Shown here one piece after another: positions 43,795-52,493 of a DNA stretch of 64,000 bases; position 1 is the stretch's first letter; the number at the start of each line of letters is the position of its first letter. The DNA lies in NCBI GenBank assembly GCA_002331385.1, contig DCYB01000012.1, positions 306,381-370,380 on the forward strand, read 5' to 3'. Source of the stretch: Comamonadaceae bacterium UBA2121 (GTDB lineage Bacteria; Pseudomonadota; Gammaproteobacteria; Burkholderiales; Burkholderiaceae_C). The position numbers and the translations under genes were made by a program. A model generated the notes under the pieces. That model worked only from the letters and a program-made list of their open reading frames with translations. It did not search any database and was not told the DNA's origin.

Positions 43795-46131
43795 TCAAAC
43801 GGATTCGCGGGGTGCCTGCGCCGACGCAGCGGCCACGCGCGAGGCAGCATCGATCACCACGCCAGCGGCTTCGGCGTCTTCCTCGGCGCGGCGCGCCTGC
43901 GCCATGTAGAGGCGGTAGTACGCGCCTTCTGCGGCCATGAGTTCGTCGTGCGGCCCCACCTCGACGATCTCGCCGCGATCCATCACCACCAGTCGGTCGG
44001 CCTTGCGCAGCGTGGACAGACGGTGCGCAATCGCAATGGTCGTACGGCCCTTTACGAGGTTATCGAGCGCGCGCTGGATTTCCTTTTCCGTCTCGGTGTC
44101 CACCGCCGATGTGGCTTCGTCGAGGATGAGGATGCGCGGGTCGATCAGCAGCGCCCGCGCAATCGAAATGCGCTGGCGCTCGCCGCCCGACAGGCCTTGT
44201 CCGCGCTCACCTACCAGCGAGTCGTAGCCGTGCGGCAGACGCAGGATGAATTCGTGCGCGTGGGCAGCGCGTGCGGCCGCGACGATTTCTTCGCGCGTCG
44301 CATCCGGCTTGCCATAGGCAATGTTCTCGGCGATGGTGCCAAAAAACAGGAACGGCTCCTGCAGCACCAGACCGATGTTGCGCCGGAAATCCGATACCGC
44401 AATGCGGCGCAGGTCTACGCCGTCCAGTTGGATCGAGCCTTCGCTCACATCGTAGAAGCGGCAGATCAGGTTCACCAGCGTGCTCTTGCCCGAACCACTG
44501 TGGCCGACCAGACCAATCATTTCGCCGGGCCGGATGGTCAAATCCAGATGCTTGATGACCGAGCGGCTGCCGTAACGGAAGCTCACGTCCTCCATCGTCA
44601 GTTCGCCCTTCACGTTCTGCATGCGCACCGGGTTCTGCGGATCGGGCACGTTGCTCACATGGTCGAGAATGTCGAAGATGCGCTTGGCACCGGCCGCCGC
44701 CTTTTGCGTGACCGAGACGATGCGGCTCATCGAATCGAGCCGGCTATAAAAGCGCCCGATGTAGGCGATGAACGCGGTGAGCACACCCACGGTGATGCTG
44801 CCGTCCGCCACCAGCCAGATGCCGAAGCCCCAGACGATCAGCAGGCCGACTTCCGTGAGAAAGGTGACGGTGGGGGTGAACAGCGACCAGGTCTTGTTCA
44901 CGCGGTCATTCGCCTGCAGGTTGGCCAGATTGGCCTCGGCAAAACGATCCGCCTCGCGCTTTTCCTGCGCGAATGCCTTCACCACGCGGATGCCCGGAAT
45001 GGTGTCGGCCAGCACGTTCGTCACCTCCGACCAGACGCGGTCGATCTTTTCGAAGCCGGTACGCAGGCGTTCGCGCACGAGGTGAATCATCCACGCGATG
45101 AACGGCAGCGGCACCAGCGTGACGAGGGCCAGCCACGGGTTGATCGAGAACAGGATCGCCGCCGTCATCACCATCATCAGCACGTCGGTGGCGAAGTCGA
45201 GCGCATTCAGCGACAAGAACAGGTTGATGCGGTCGGTCTCCGCGCCGATGCGCGCCATCAGGTCGCCGGTGCGCTTGCTGCCGTAATAGTCGAGCGACAG
45301 CTTGAGCAGGTGGTTGTATGTCGTGGTGCGCAGACCCGAGCCGATGCGCTCGGACACCTTCGCCAGCACGAAGGTGCGCGCCCAGCCCAGCACCCACGCG
45401 ACGAGCGCGGCGATGAGCAGGCCACCCAGGTAGTAAGCCACCACTCCAGGGTCGATCTTCTCGCCGTTCTGGTACGGGATCAGGATCTTGTCCATGATCG
45501 GGATGGTCAGGTACGGCGCCACCAGTTGCGCGCCGGTGGCCGCCAGCGTCAGCAAAAAGCCGAGCAGCAACTGGTTTTTGTAAGGCTTTGCAAAGCGCCA
45601 GAGCCGCAGCAGCACCCAGGTCGACGTGTGCGGCGCCTGTTGGCGCGCGCAGGCGGGACATTCATCGCTGTCTGGCGGCAACGGCGTGTGGCATGCGGGA
45701 CACAGCGCTTCTTCCTCGTCGAGTTGTGACGGCAGCGATTGGCCAGACTGCTCCGCATCCAGGCGGCGCTCCAGTTTTTCAAATCGTTGCATCAACGCAA
45801 TGGCTTGCGGATGAAAGCCAAGCGTGAAGCGCCACAGCACCAGCCGCTCTGCCTCCGTGTGCAGCTCCAGAGTGCCCACGCCGCCGTGGTCCAGCAGGCG
45901 CAGCGACATGCCCGGCACGATGGGCCAGAAGGCTGTTTCACCTTTCGCATTGCGGAAAACCAGACGCTGGTTCGTCAGCGCCAGCAGGCCGTCCTCGAAG
46001 TGCAACTGCGGGTTCAGGTCAACCTTCAGGGTCGCCAGCACGTTTTCATCTGCAGCGAGACTCGCTCGCAAGTCGGTCCCCTCGGGACCGGTCATGACAC
46101 CCGAGGCGTCCAGAGGATGTTGATTTTGCAT
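43795..46131 (-). CDS. Cyanophycin-associated ABC exporter with PH-like domain and zinc ribbon
   Basis: 778 residues. Residues 1-115 resemble a PH-like fold (LLALTNQRLVFRNAKGETAFWPI). A zinc ribbon follows with C144, C147, C158, C161 (CPACHTPLPPDSDECPAC). Next comes an exporter-type membrane domain with six helices (about 185-480), then the NBD: Walker A GHSGSGKST, signature LSGGERQRI, Walker B ILILDEATSAVD, H-loop AHRLS. The half-transporter architecture is MsbA-like; the N-terminal extension is not typical. It is divergent from cphA (244-nt gap). The substrate is unknown; cyanophycin, its dipeptide or granule-envelope lipid are guesses. Confidence 0.85.
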   Translation of the reverse strand: MQNQHPLDASGVMTGPEGTDLRASLAADENVLATLKVDLNPQLHFEDGLLALTNQRLVFRNAKGETAFWPIVPGMSLRLLDHGGVGTLELHTEAERLVLWRFTLGFHPQAIALMQRFEKLERRLDAEQSGQSLPSQLDEEEALCPACHTPLPPDSDECPACARQQAPHTSTWVLLRLWRFAKPYKNQLLLGFLLTLAATGAQLVAPYLTIPIMDKILIPYQNGEKIDPGVVAYYLGGLLIAALVAWVLGWARTFVLAKVSERIGSGLRTTTYNHLLKLSLDYYGSKRTGDLMARIGAETDRINLFLSLNALDFATDVLMMVMTAAILFSINPWLALVTLVPLPFIAWMIHLVRERLRTGFEKIDRVWSEVTNVLADTIPGIRVVKAFAQEKREADRFAEANLANLQANDRVNKTWSLFTPTVTFLTEVGLLIVWGFGIWLVADGSITVGVLTAFIAYIGRFYSRLDSMSRIVSVTQKAAAGAKRIFDILDHVSNVPDPQNPVRMQNVKGELTMEDVSFRYGSRSVIKHLDLTIRPGEMIGLVGHSGSGKSTLVNLICRFYDVSEGSIQLDGVDLRRIAVSDFRRNIGLVLQEPFLFFGTIAENIAYGKPDATREEIVAAARAAHAHEFILRLPHGYDSLVGERGQGLSGGERQRISIARALLIDPRILILDEATSAVDTETEKEIQRALDNLVKGRTTIAIAHRLSTLRKADRLVVMDRGEIVEVGPHDELMAAEGAYYRLYMAQARRAEEDAEAAGVVIDAASRVAAASAQAPRESV

Positions 46132-46375
46132 GTGATTTATTTGTCAGCCCTTGGCAGCATTCGAATGCCATCGGGGGCGAAGAGACGGATTGTCGACGAC
46201 AGCCGTGACACCTGCGCAGCATCCTTTAGTAACGCACTGACCTCTTGTCTGGCTGACATCCGACCGCAATTGACACTTTTAGCGAGCACAATGCACGTTT
46301 TCCGCAGTGTCGGCAATTCGGGTCGGTGATCTACTCCGGCGACTCAAGAAACCAGGAATCAAAAAGTTGCAATTT

Positions 46376-48550
46376 ATGGCGACATTCAACGACATCCAAC
46401 TCCTGCGCACCACCTACCTGCGCGGCCCCAGCGTCTGGACCTACCGCCCCATCCTGGAGGTATGGCTCGATCTGGGAGAGCTGGAAGACTACCCGTCCAA
46501 CAAGATTCCCGGCCTGAATGAACGACTCACCACCTGGTTGCCCGACCTGATCGAGCACCACTGCGGCGTGGGCGAGCGCGGCGGCTTCCTGCTGCGCCTG
46601 AAGGAAGGCACGTGGATGGGCCACGTGCTGGAGCACGTGATCATCGAATTGCTGAACCTCTCCGGCATGCCCGCCGAATTCGGCCAGACGCGCGAGATTT
46701 CCAAGCGCGGCGTCTACCGCATGGTGTTCCGCTGCCCCGAGGAAACCGTGGCCCGCACCGCGCTGGAATATGGCCACAAGCTGCTGATGGCCGCCATCAA
46801 CGACCAGTCGTTCGACCTGAAGACCGCGATCCAGGCCATCAAGACGGAAATCAACGACCGCTACCTTGGCCCCAGCACCGGCAGCATCGTCGATGCCGCG
46901 ACCGAGCGCCGCATTCCGCACATTCGCCTGAACGACGGCAATCTGGTGCAGTTGGGTTACGGCGCCGCGCAACGCCGCATCTGGACCGCCGAAAGCGATC
47001 AGACCAGCGCCATTGCCGAAGGCATCGCGCAGGACAAGGACTTCACCAAGCGCCTGCTCACCGCCTGTGGTGTGCCCGTGCCCGAAGGCCAGATCGTCAA
47101 GAACCCCGAAGAGGCTTGGGAAGTGGCGCAGGAGATTGGTTTTCCGGTCACCGTGAAGCCCTCGGACGGCAACCACGCACGCGGCGTGACGCTGGACCTG
47201 CACCGCGAAGACGACATCAAGACCGCGTTCGCGCTGGCCGAACCGGAAGGCTCCGACGTGATCGTCGAGCAGTTCATCAACGGCACCGAGCACCGCCTGC
47301 TGGTGGTGGGCGGCAAAGTGGTCGCGGCCTGCCGTGGCGAAACCGTGAGCGTGGCCGGCAATGGCAAATCCACACTGCGCGAACTGGTGGACGTGGTCAA
47401 CCAGGACCCGCGTCGCGGCCCCGAGCAGGAATACCCGCTCGACTGGATCAACCTGCAGGCTCCATCGATCCAACTGGAGCTCAAGCGCCAGAACGTGACG
47501 CCCGAGTCGGTGCCTGCGCAGGGCGAATCCATCCTGCTGCAACGCAACGGCAACATGGCCATCGACTGCACGGACGAGGTGCACCCCGACGTCGCCTACT
47601 ACGCCTCGCTGGCAGCGAAGATCGTGGGTCTGGACATCGCCGGCATGGACATGATCTTGCAGGACGTCTCCAAGCCGATGAAGGGCCAGGGCGCGATTCT
47701 GGAAGTCAACGCTGGCCCCGGCCTGCTCATGCACCTGAAGCCGACCAGCGGCGCGCCACGCCCCGTTGGACAAGCCATCGTGGAGCATCTGTTCCCCACC
47801 ACCGATGACGGCGCCGCATCGGGCCGCATTCCGATCGTCGGCATTGCAGGCACGCGCGAAAACGCGTTCACCGGTCGCCTCGTCGGCTGGCTGCTGCAAC
47901 TGTCGGGCAAGCACACGGGCGTGGCCAGCGCGCAGGGCATGTTCCTGGCCAACCGCCAGACGCAAAAGACGAACACCGCCAACTGGGCCGGTGCACACCG
48001 CCTGCTGACCAACCGCCTTGCGCAGGCCGCTGTGATCGAGACCACGGCCCGCTCCATCCTCGAAGAAGGTCTGGCGTATGACCGCTGCCTCGTGGGCGTG
48101 GTGACCGACATGGACGGCTTTGAAACGCTGGCCGATCACGACGTGCACGAGCAATCGCAGATGACGCGCGTGCTGCGCACGCAGATCGACGTGGTGCTCG
48201 ACGAAGGCGCTGGCGTGCTCAACGCCGACATCGAACAGGTGGCCGATCTGGCGCGCCTGTGCGATGGCGAAGTGCTGTTCTATTCCATGCAGGCCGACAA
48301 CCCGCACATCGCCAAGCACCGCGAAGACAACGCGGAAGGCCGCGCGGTGTTCGTGAAGAACAACCAGGTGATCCTGGCGACCGGCGCGCAGGAGCGCGTG
48401 CTCGGCACGCTCGATGCCCTCTCGCTGCCCGGAGGCCGCAAGCCCGACACGCCTGCCCTGCTGGCCGCGATTGCCACCGCATGGTCGATGGACATCACGC
48501 CCGATCTGATCGGCGCCGGCATCAAGACGTTTGAATACACGACCGCCTGA
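46376..48550 (+). CDS. Cyanophycin synthetase paralog with inactive, shortened Mur domain
   Basis: 724 residues. The N-domain keeps a metal-hydrolase-like motif GHVLEHVIIEL (H83, E86, H87, E91). The ATP-grasp domain (about 210-480) is intact (FPVTVKPSDGNHARGV; LEVNAGPGLLMHL). The Mur-ligase-like domain (484-724) is about 150 residues shorter than in the neighbour, and the P-loop reads GTRENAFT (492-499) in place of GTNGKTTT, so the Arg-adding site should be dead. This recalls CphA2 enzymes, which polymerise beta-Asp-Arg dipeptides with the ATP-grasp site alone. The start ATG at 46376 has no strong SD. It precedes full-length cphA by 77 nt. Confidence 0.9.
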   Translation: MATFNDIQLLRTTYLRGPSVWTYRPILEVWLDLGELEDYPSNKIPGLNERLTTWLPDLIEHHCGVGERGGFLLRLKEGTWMGHVLEHVIIELLNLSGMPAEFGQTREISKRGVYRMVFRCPEETVARTALEYGHKLLMAAINDQSFDLKTAIQAIKTEINDRYLGPSTGSIVDAATERRIPHIRLNDGNLVQLGYGAAQRRIWTAESDQTSAIAEGIAQDKDFTKRLLTACGVPVPEGQIVKNPEEAWEVAQEIGFPVTVKPSDGNHARGVTLDLHREDDIKTAFALAEPEGSDVIVEQFINGTEHRLLVVGGKVVAACRGETVSVAGNGKSTLRELVDVVNQDPRRGPEQEYPLDWINLQAPSIQLELKRQNVTPESVPAQGESILLQRNGNMAIDCTDEVHPDVAYYASLAAKIVGLDIAGMDMILQDVSKPMKGQGAILEVNAGPGLLMHLKPTSGAPRPVGQAIVEHLFPTTDDGAASGRIPIVGIAGTRENAFTGRLVGWLLQLSGKHTGVASAQGMFLANRQTQKTNTANWAGAHRLLTNRLAQAAVIETTARSILEEGLAYDRCLVGVVTDMDGFETLADHDVHEQSQMTRVLRTQIDVVLDEGAGVLNADIEQVADLARLCDGEVLFYSMQADNPHIAKHREDNAEGRAVFVKNNQVILATGAQERVLGTLDALSLPGGRKPDTPALLAAIATAWSMDITPDLIGAGIKTFEYTTA

Positions 48551-48627
48551 AGAGCACGCACTTTCACGATGATTCGACAGCGCGCGGCAATGTACTGATT
48601 GCCGCCCGCTCCATAGAAAGAACACAC

Positions 48628-51219
48628 ATGCAAGTTTCCCGCACCCGCGCCCTGCGTGGCCCGAATCTCTGGAGTCGCAACACGGCCATCGAGGCCATCG
48701 TTCACTGCGAACCCAACGAGTGCGTGTATGCCGACATGCCCGGATTCGAAGACCGGGTGCGTGCGCGCTTTCCCAAGATCGGCGCGCTGCAGCCGCACGG
48801 CGCAGACCAGCGCCTGTCGCTGGCCCACATGCTCGCAGCAGCCGGTCTGCAACTGCAGGCACAGGCTGGCTGCCCGGTCACGTTCAGCCGCACGCATGCA
48901 ACGGTCGAGCCCGGCACCTATCAGGTCGTCGTCGAATACACCGAAGAAGCCGTCGGCCTCAAGGCGATGGAATATGCAGAGCAACTGCTGCAATCCGCGC
49001 TGGCCGACACGCCATTCGACGCCAACGCCGCGATTGCAAATCTGCGCGAGATCGATGAGGACGAGCGCATCGGCCCGTCCACCGGCTCCATCGTGGACGC
49101 TGCCGTGGCGCGTGGCATTCCGTTCCGTCGCCTGACCTCCGGCTCGCTCGTGCAACTGGGCTGGGGCTCCCGGGCGCGCCGCATTCAGGCAGCCGAACTG
49201 GACATGACCAGCGCCGTGGCCGAATCCATTGCGCAGGACAAGGACCTCACCAAGCGCCTGCTGCACGCCGCGGGCGTGCCCGTGCCGCTCGGCCGTCCCG
49301 TCAAGGATGTGGAAGACGCCTGGACCGTGGCCCAGGAAGTGGGCTTGCCCGTCGTGGTCAAGCCGCAGGACGGCAATCAGGGCAAGGGCGTGGTGGTGAA
49401 CATCACCACACGCGAAGGTCTGGAGGCTGCCTATAAAACCGCCGAGCAGTTTGGCGATGACGTGATGGTCGAGCGTTTCCTGCCCGGTCACGATTTCCGC
49501 CTGCTCGTCGTCGGTGGCCAATTGGTGGCCGCCGCACGCCGCGAGCCGCCGCAAGTGCTGGGCGACGGCACACACACGATTCGCGAACTGGTGGACATCG
49601 TCAATCAGGACCCACGCCGTGGCTCGGGCCACGGCACGGCGCTGACCAAGATCCGTCTGGACGACATCGCGCTCGACCGCATCGCCTCAGAAGGGCTAAC
49701 GCCCGACTCCGTGCCTGCGCAAGGCCAACGCGTGGTCCTGCGCAACAACGCCAATCTCTCCACCGGCGGCAGCGCCACCGATGTGACTGATGACGTGCAT
49801 CCCGAAGTGGCGGCGCGCGCCATCGAAGCCGCGCAAACCATTGGTCTGCACATCTGCGGTGTCGACGTGGTCTGCGAAACCATGCTGTGTCCGCTCGAAG
49901 AGCAAAACGGCGGCATCGTCGAAGTGAATGCCGCGCCCGGTCTGCGCATGCACCTCGCGCCTTCCTTCGGAAAGCCACGCAACGTGGGCGTGCCCATGGT
50001 GGACGAGCTGTTTGCACCGGGGCAGGATGGTCGCATTCCCGTCGTCGCCGTCACCGGCACCAACGGCAAGACCACCACCACGCGCGTGATCGCGCATCTG
50101 TTCACCTCGCACGGTTGGCGCACCGCGATGACCAACACCGATGGCGTGTACGTGAATGGTCGCCAGATCGACAGCGGCGATTGCTCCGGCCCGCGCAGCG
50201 CGCGCAACGCGCTGGCCCACCCGGAAACCGACGCGGCCGTGCTCGAATGCGCGCGCGGCGGCATTCTGCGCGAAGGCCTCGGCTTCGATCGCTGCCAGGT
50301 GGCGGTGGTCACCAACGTCGGCGAAGGCGACCATCTGGGTCTGAACTTCATCACCACGGTGGAAGATGTGGCCGTGCTCAAGCGCGTGATCGTGCAGAAC
50401 GTGGCACCGGACGGCTACGCCGTGCTCAACGCCGCCGACCCATTGGTGGCGGCCATGGCCCACGTCTGCCCCGGCAAGGTCATCTACTTTGCCGCCGATC
50501 GCCACCACCCGGTAATGGCCACGCACCGCGCCCAGGGCAACCGCGTGGTGTATGTGGACGGCGACAGCATCGTGGCCGCAGAAGGCTCATGGCGCGAGAC
50601 GATTCCCATGCGCGACATTCCGATCACACGCGGTGGCGTCATCACCTTCCAGGTTGAAAACGTCATGGCCGCCATCGGCGCAGCATGGGCCTGCGGCCTG
50701 CCGTGGCAGACCATTCGCCGCGGCCTTGCCGGCTTCATGAACGACAGCGACAACGCCCCCGCACGTTTCAACGTGATGGACTACAAGGGCGCCACCGTGA
50801 TCGCCGATTACGGCCACAACCCGGACGCCATCCGCGCGCTGTCGCAGGCCGTGGAGGCCATGCCGGGCAATCGCCGCAGCGTGGTGATTTCCGGTGCGGG
50901 CGACCGCCGCGATCAGGATATCGTGGAGCAAACGCGCATCCTCGGTCAGTACTTTGACGACGTGATCCTGTATCAGGACGCATGCCAGCGCGGCCGTGAA
51001 GACGGCGAAGTGCTCGGCCTGCTGCGCAAGGGTCTGGAAGGTGCGCCGCGCACCAGCTACAGCACGGAAATCCACGGTGAATTCGTCGCCATCGACCATG
51101 CGCTGGAACGCCTGCAACCGGGCGATCTGAGCCTCGTGCTGGTCGATCAGGTCGAAGAAGCACTGGCGCATCTTGCCAAGCGCTGCGCCGAGGCCAACCA
51201 GACCGCTGCGGCTAACTGA
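48628..51219 (+). CDS. cphA: Cyanophycin synthetase CphA
   Basis: Non-ribosomal synthesis of multi-L-arginyl-poly-L-aspartate; 863 residues. The ATP-grasp domain (about 205-465; LPVVVKPQDGNQGKGV, EVNAAPGLRMHL) adds Asp to the backbone. The Mur-ligase domain (466-863) attaches Arg, with intact P-loop VTGTNGKTTTT (475-485, K481), ECARGGILREGLGFD, TNVGEGDHLG, and the C-terminal part with DYGHNPDAI. The N-domain position that carries HxxEH in the first paralog reads HMLAA (67-71), so that site is lost. Same operon as the first paralog; cyanophycinase is not in the window. Confidence 0.96.
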   Translation: MQVSRTRALRGPNLWSRNTAIEAIVHCEPNECVYADMPGFEDRVRARFPKIGALQPHGADQRLSLAHMLAAAGLQLQAQAGCPVTFSRTHATVEPGTYQVVVEYTEEAVGLKAMEYAEQLLQSALADTPFDANAAIANLREIDEDERIGPSTGSIVDAAVARGIPFRRLTSGSLVQLGWGSRARRIQAAELDMTSAVAESIAQDKDLTKRLLHAAGVPVPLGRPVKDVEDAWTVAQEVGLPVVVKPQDGNQGKGVVVNITTREGLEAAYKTAEQFGDDVMVERFLPGHDFRLLVVGGQLVAAARREPPQVLGDGTHTIRELVDIVNQDPRRGSGHGTALTKIRLDDIALDRIASEGLTPDSVPAQGQRVVLRNNANLSTGGSATDVTDDVHPEVAARAIEAAQTIGLHICGVDVVCETMLCPLEEQNGGIVEVNAAPGLRMHLAPSFGKPRNVGVPMVDELFAPGQDGRIPVVAVTGTNGKTTTTRVIAHLFTSHGWRTAMTNTDGVYVNGRQIDSGDCSGPRSARNALAHPETDAAVLECARGGILREGLGFDRCQVAVVTNVGEGDHLGLNFITTVEDVAVLKRVIVQNVAPDGYAVLNAADPLVAAMAHVCPGKVIYFAADRHHPVMATHRAQGNRVVYVDGDSIVAAEGSWRETIPMRDIPITRGGVITFQVENVMAAIGAAWACGLPWQTIRRGLAGFMNDSDNAPARFNVMDYKGATVIADYGHNPDAIRALSQAVEAMPGNRRSVVISGAGDRRDQDIVEQTRILGQYFDDVILYQDACQRGREDGEVLGLLRKGLEGAPRTSYSTEIHGEFVAIDHALERLQPGDLSLVLVDQVEEALAHLAKRCAEANQTAAAN

Positions 51220-51230
51220 GACTGCATGCC

Positions 51231-51722
51231 ATGAACGCAATCCTCCGCAACACCCTCTTGTCGGCGATTGCGCTGACGGCATTGAGCAGCGCCGCGTGGG
51301 CGGCAGGCGAGAAAATTGGCACCGTGGATACGGCCTTCAAACTGATTGGCCGTGACCACGACATCCTCGTGGAGGCCTATGACGACCCTGCCGTGCAAGG
51401 CGTATCCTGCTATGTCTCGCGCGCCCGCGTGGGTGGCGTCAAAGGCACGCTTGGGTTAGCCGAGGACCGCGCAGAGGCCTCCATCTCGTGCCATCAGGTG
51501 GGCGCCATTTCCTTTCCGCAGCCGATCAAGCAGAAGGAAGAAGTGTTCAGCGAACGCATCTCGATCCTGTTCAAGACGCTGAACGTCGTGCGCATGGTCG
51601 ACACCAAACGCAATACGCTGGTCTATCTGACCTACTCCGACAAGCTCATCGACGGCTCACCGCAAAACTCCGTCTCGGCGGTGCCGGTGGTGCACAGCAC
51701 GCCGATTCCGCTGAAAAAGTAA
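51231..51722 (+). CDS. creA: CreA family protein
   Basis: 163-residue periplasmic protein of unknown function. Signal peptide MNAILRNTLLSAIALTALSS, cleavage near AWA^AGEKIG. The CreA family motifs VQGVSCYVSRARVGG and ASISCHQVGAI contain the two conserved cysteines, probably a disulfide; TLVYLTYSDKLIDGSPQNS closes the fold. It begins 11 nt after cphA, so it may be co-transcribed, though CreA is not known to act in cyanophycin metabolism. Confidence 0.9.
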   Translation: MNAILRNTLLSAIALTALSSAAWAAGEKIGTVDTAFKLIGRDHDILVEAYDDPAVQGVSCYVSRARVGGVKGTLGLAEDRAEASISCHQVGAISFPQPIKQKEEVFSERISILFKTLNVVRMVDTKRNTLVYLTYSDKLIDGSPQNSVSAVPVVHSTPIPLKK

Positions 51723-51749
51723 GCGCCGCGATCCGGGTCTGGATCAGGA

Positions 51750-52418
51750 TCAGGCTTGCTGCTGCTGCGCGAGTTTGGTCAGCGCTTCTTCAAACACTTC
51801 GACCGGCTGGCCGCCCTGGATCAGGTGGCGGTCGTTCACGATCACCGCAGGCACGGAATGGATGCCGTGCTGCTGGTAAAACGCTTCGCGTTCGCGCACC
51901 TCGTAGGCGAACTCGTCTGACGCCAGAATCGCCTTGGCCCGCGCCTCATCCAACCCCAACTCGCGCACCACGCGCAGCAGCACGTCGTGGTCGCCGGGGT
52001 TTTCGCCCAGGGTGAAGTAGGCGGTGAACAACGCGTGCTTGAGCGCACGTTGCTGATCGCCCGTGCCCTCTTGCGCCAGCCAATGCAGCAGGCGGTGTGC
52101 ATCGAACGTGTTGTAGATGCGGCTGCGCTTGTCCATGTTGAACTGGAAGCCCAGTGCCGCTCCGCGCGCGGCAATGGCATCCTGATTCTTCGCGAGCTGC
52201 TCCGGCGGCGCGCCGTATTTGCGCTGCAGGTGCTCGATCACGTCTTCCCCTTCCGGCACCATGTCGGCATTCAACTCGAATGGCTGGAAGTGCCAGTCGA
52301 TGTTCACCTGGTCTTTCACGCGCGCGGCGGCCTGCTCGAGCGCCTGTAAGCCGATGGCGCACCAAGGGCAGGAAACGTCGGAGACGAAATCGATTTTCAG
52401 GGTCACAGGTGCAGTCAT
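51750..52418 (-). CDS. DsbA family oxidoreductase, FrnE-like
   Basis: 222-residue thioredoxin-fold protein with active site CPWC (C17-C20) in DFVSDVSCPWCAIG and the cis-Pro region GIHSVPAVIVN. The helical insert (residues about 60-170) is of the FrnE/2-hydroxychromene-2-carboxylate-isomerase type. No signal peptide, so cytoplasmic disulfide chemistry or stress defence is likely. Convergent with creA. Confidence 0.9.
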   Translation of the reverse strand: MTAPVTLKIDFVSDVSCPWCAIGLQALEQAAARVKDQVNIDWHFQPFELNADMVPEGEDVIEHLQRKYGAPPEQLAKNQDAIAARGAALGFQFNMDKRSRIYNTFDAHRLLHWLAQEGTGDQQRALKHALFTAYFTLGENPGDHDVLLRVVRELGLDEARAKAILASDEFAYEVREREAFYQQHGIHSVPAVIVNDRHLIQGGQPVEVFEEALTKLAQQQQA

Positions 52419-52493
52419 GGTGCGGCTCCGGAGGATGGACTCAAGGCATCACATCGTAGCCGTGTTCACGATGACCGACGCGCACCATGGGTG

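Noticed and set aside
43777..45729. A 650-codon + strand frame over the cyanophycin-associated ABC gene.
   Set aside because: The - strand encodes an intact ABC transporter with all motifs; this frame is its shadow.
46331..48862. An 843-codon open frame antisense to the first cphA paralog.
   Set aside because: It covers a recognised, conserved gene on the other strand and is rich in Arg, Gly and His, as expected for a composition artefact.
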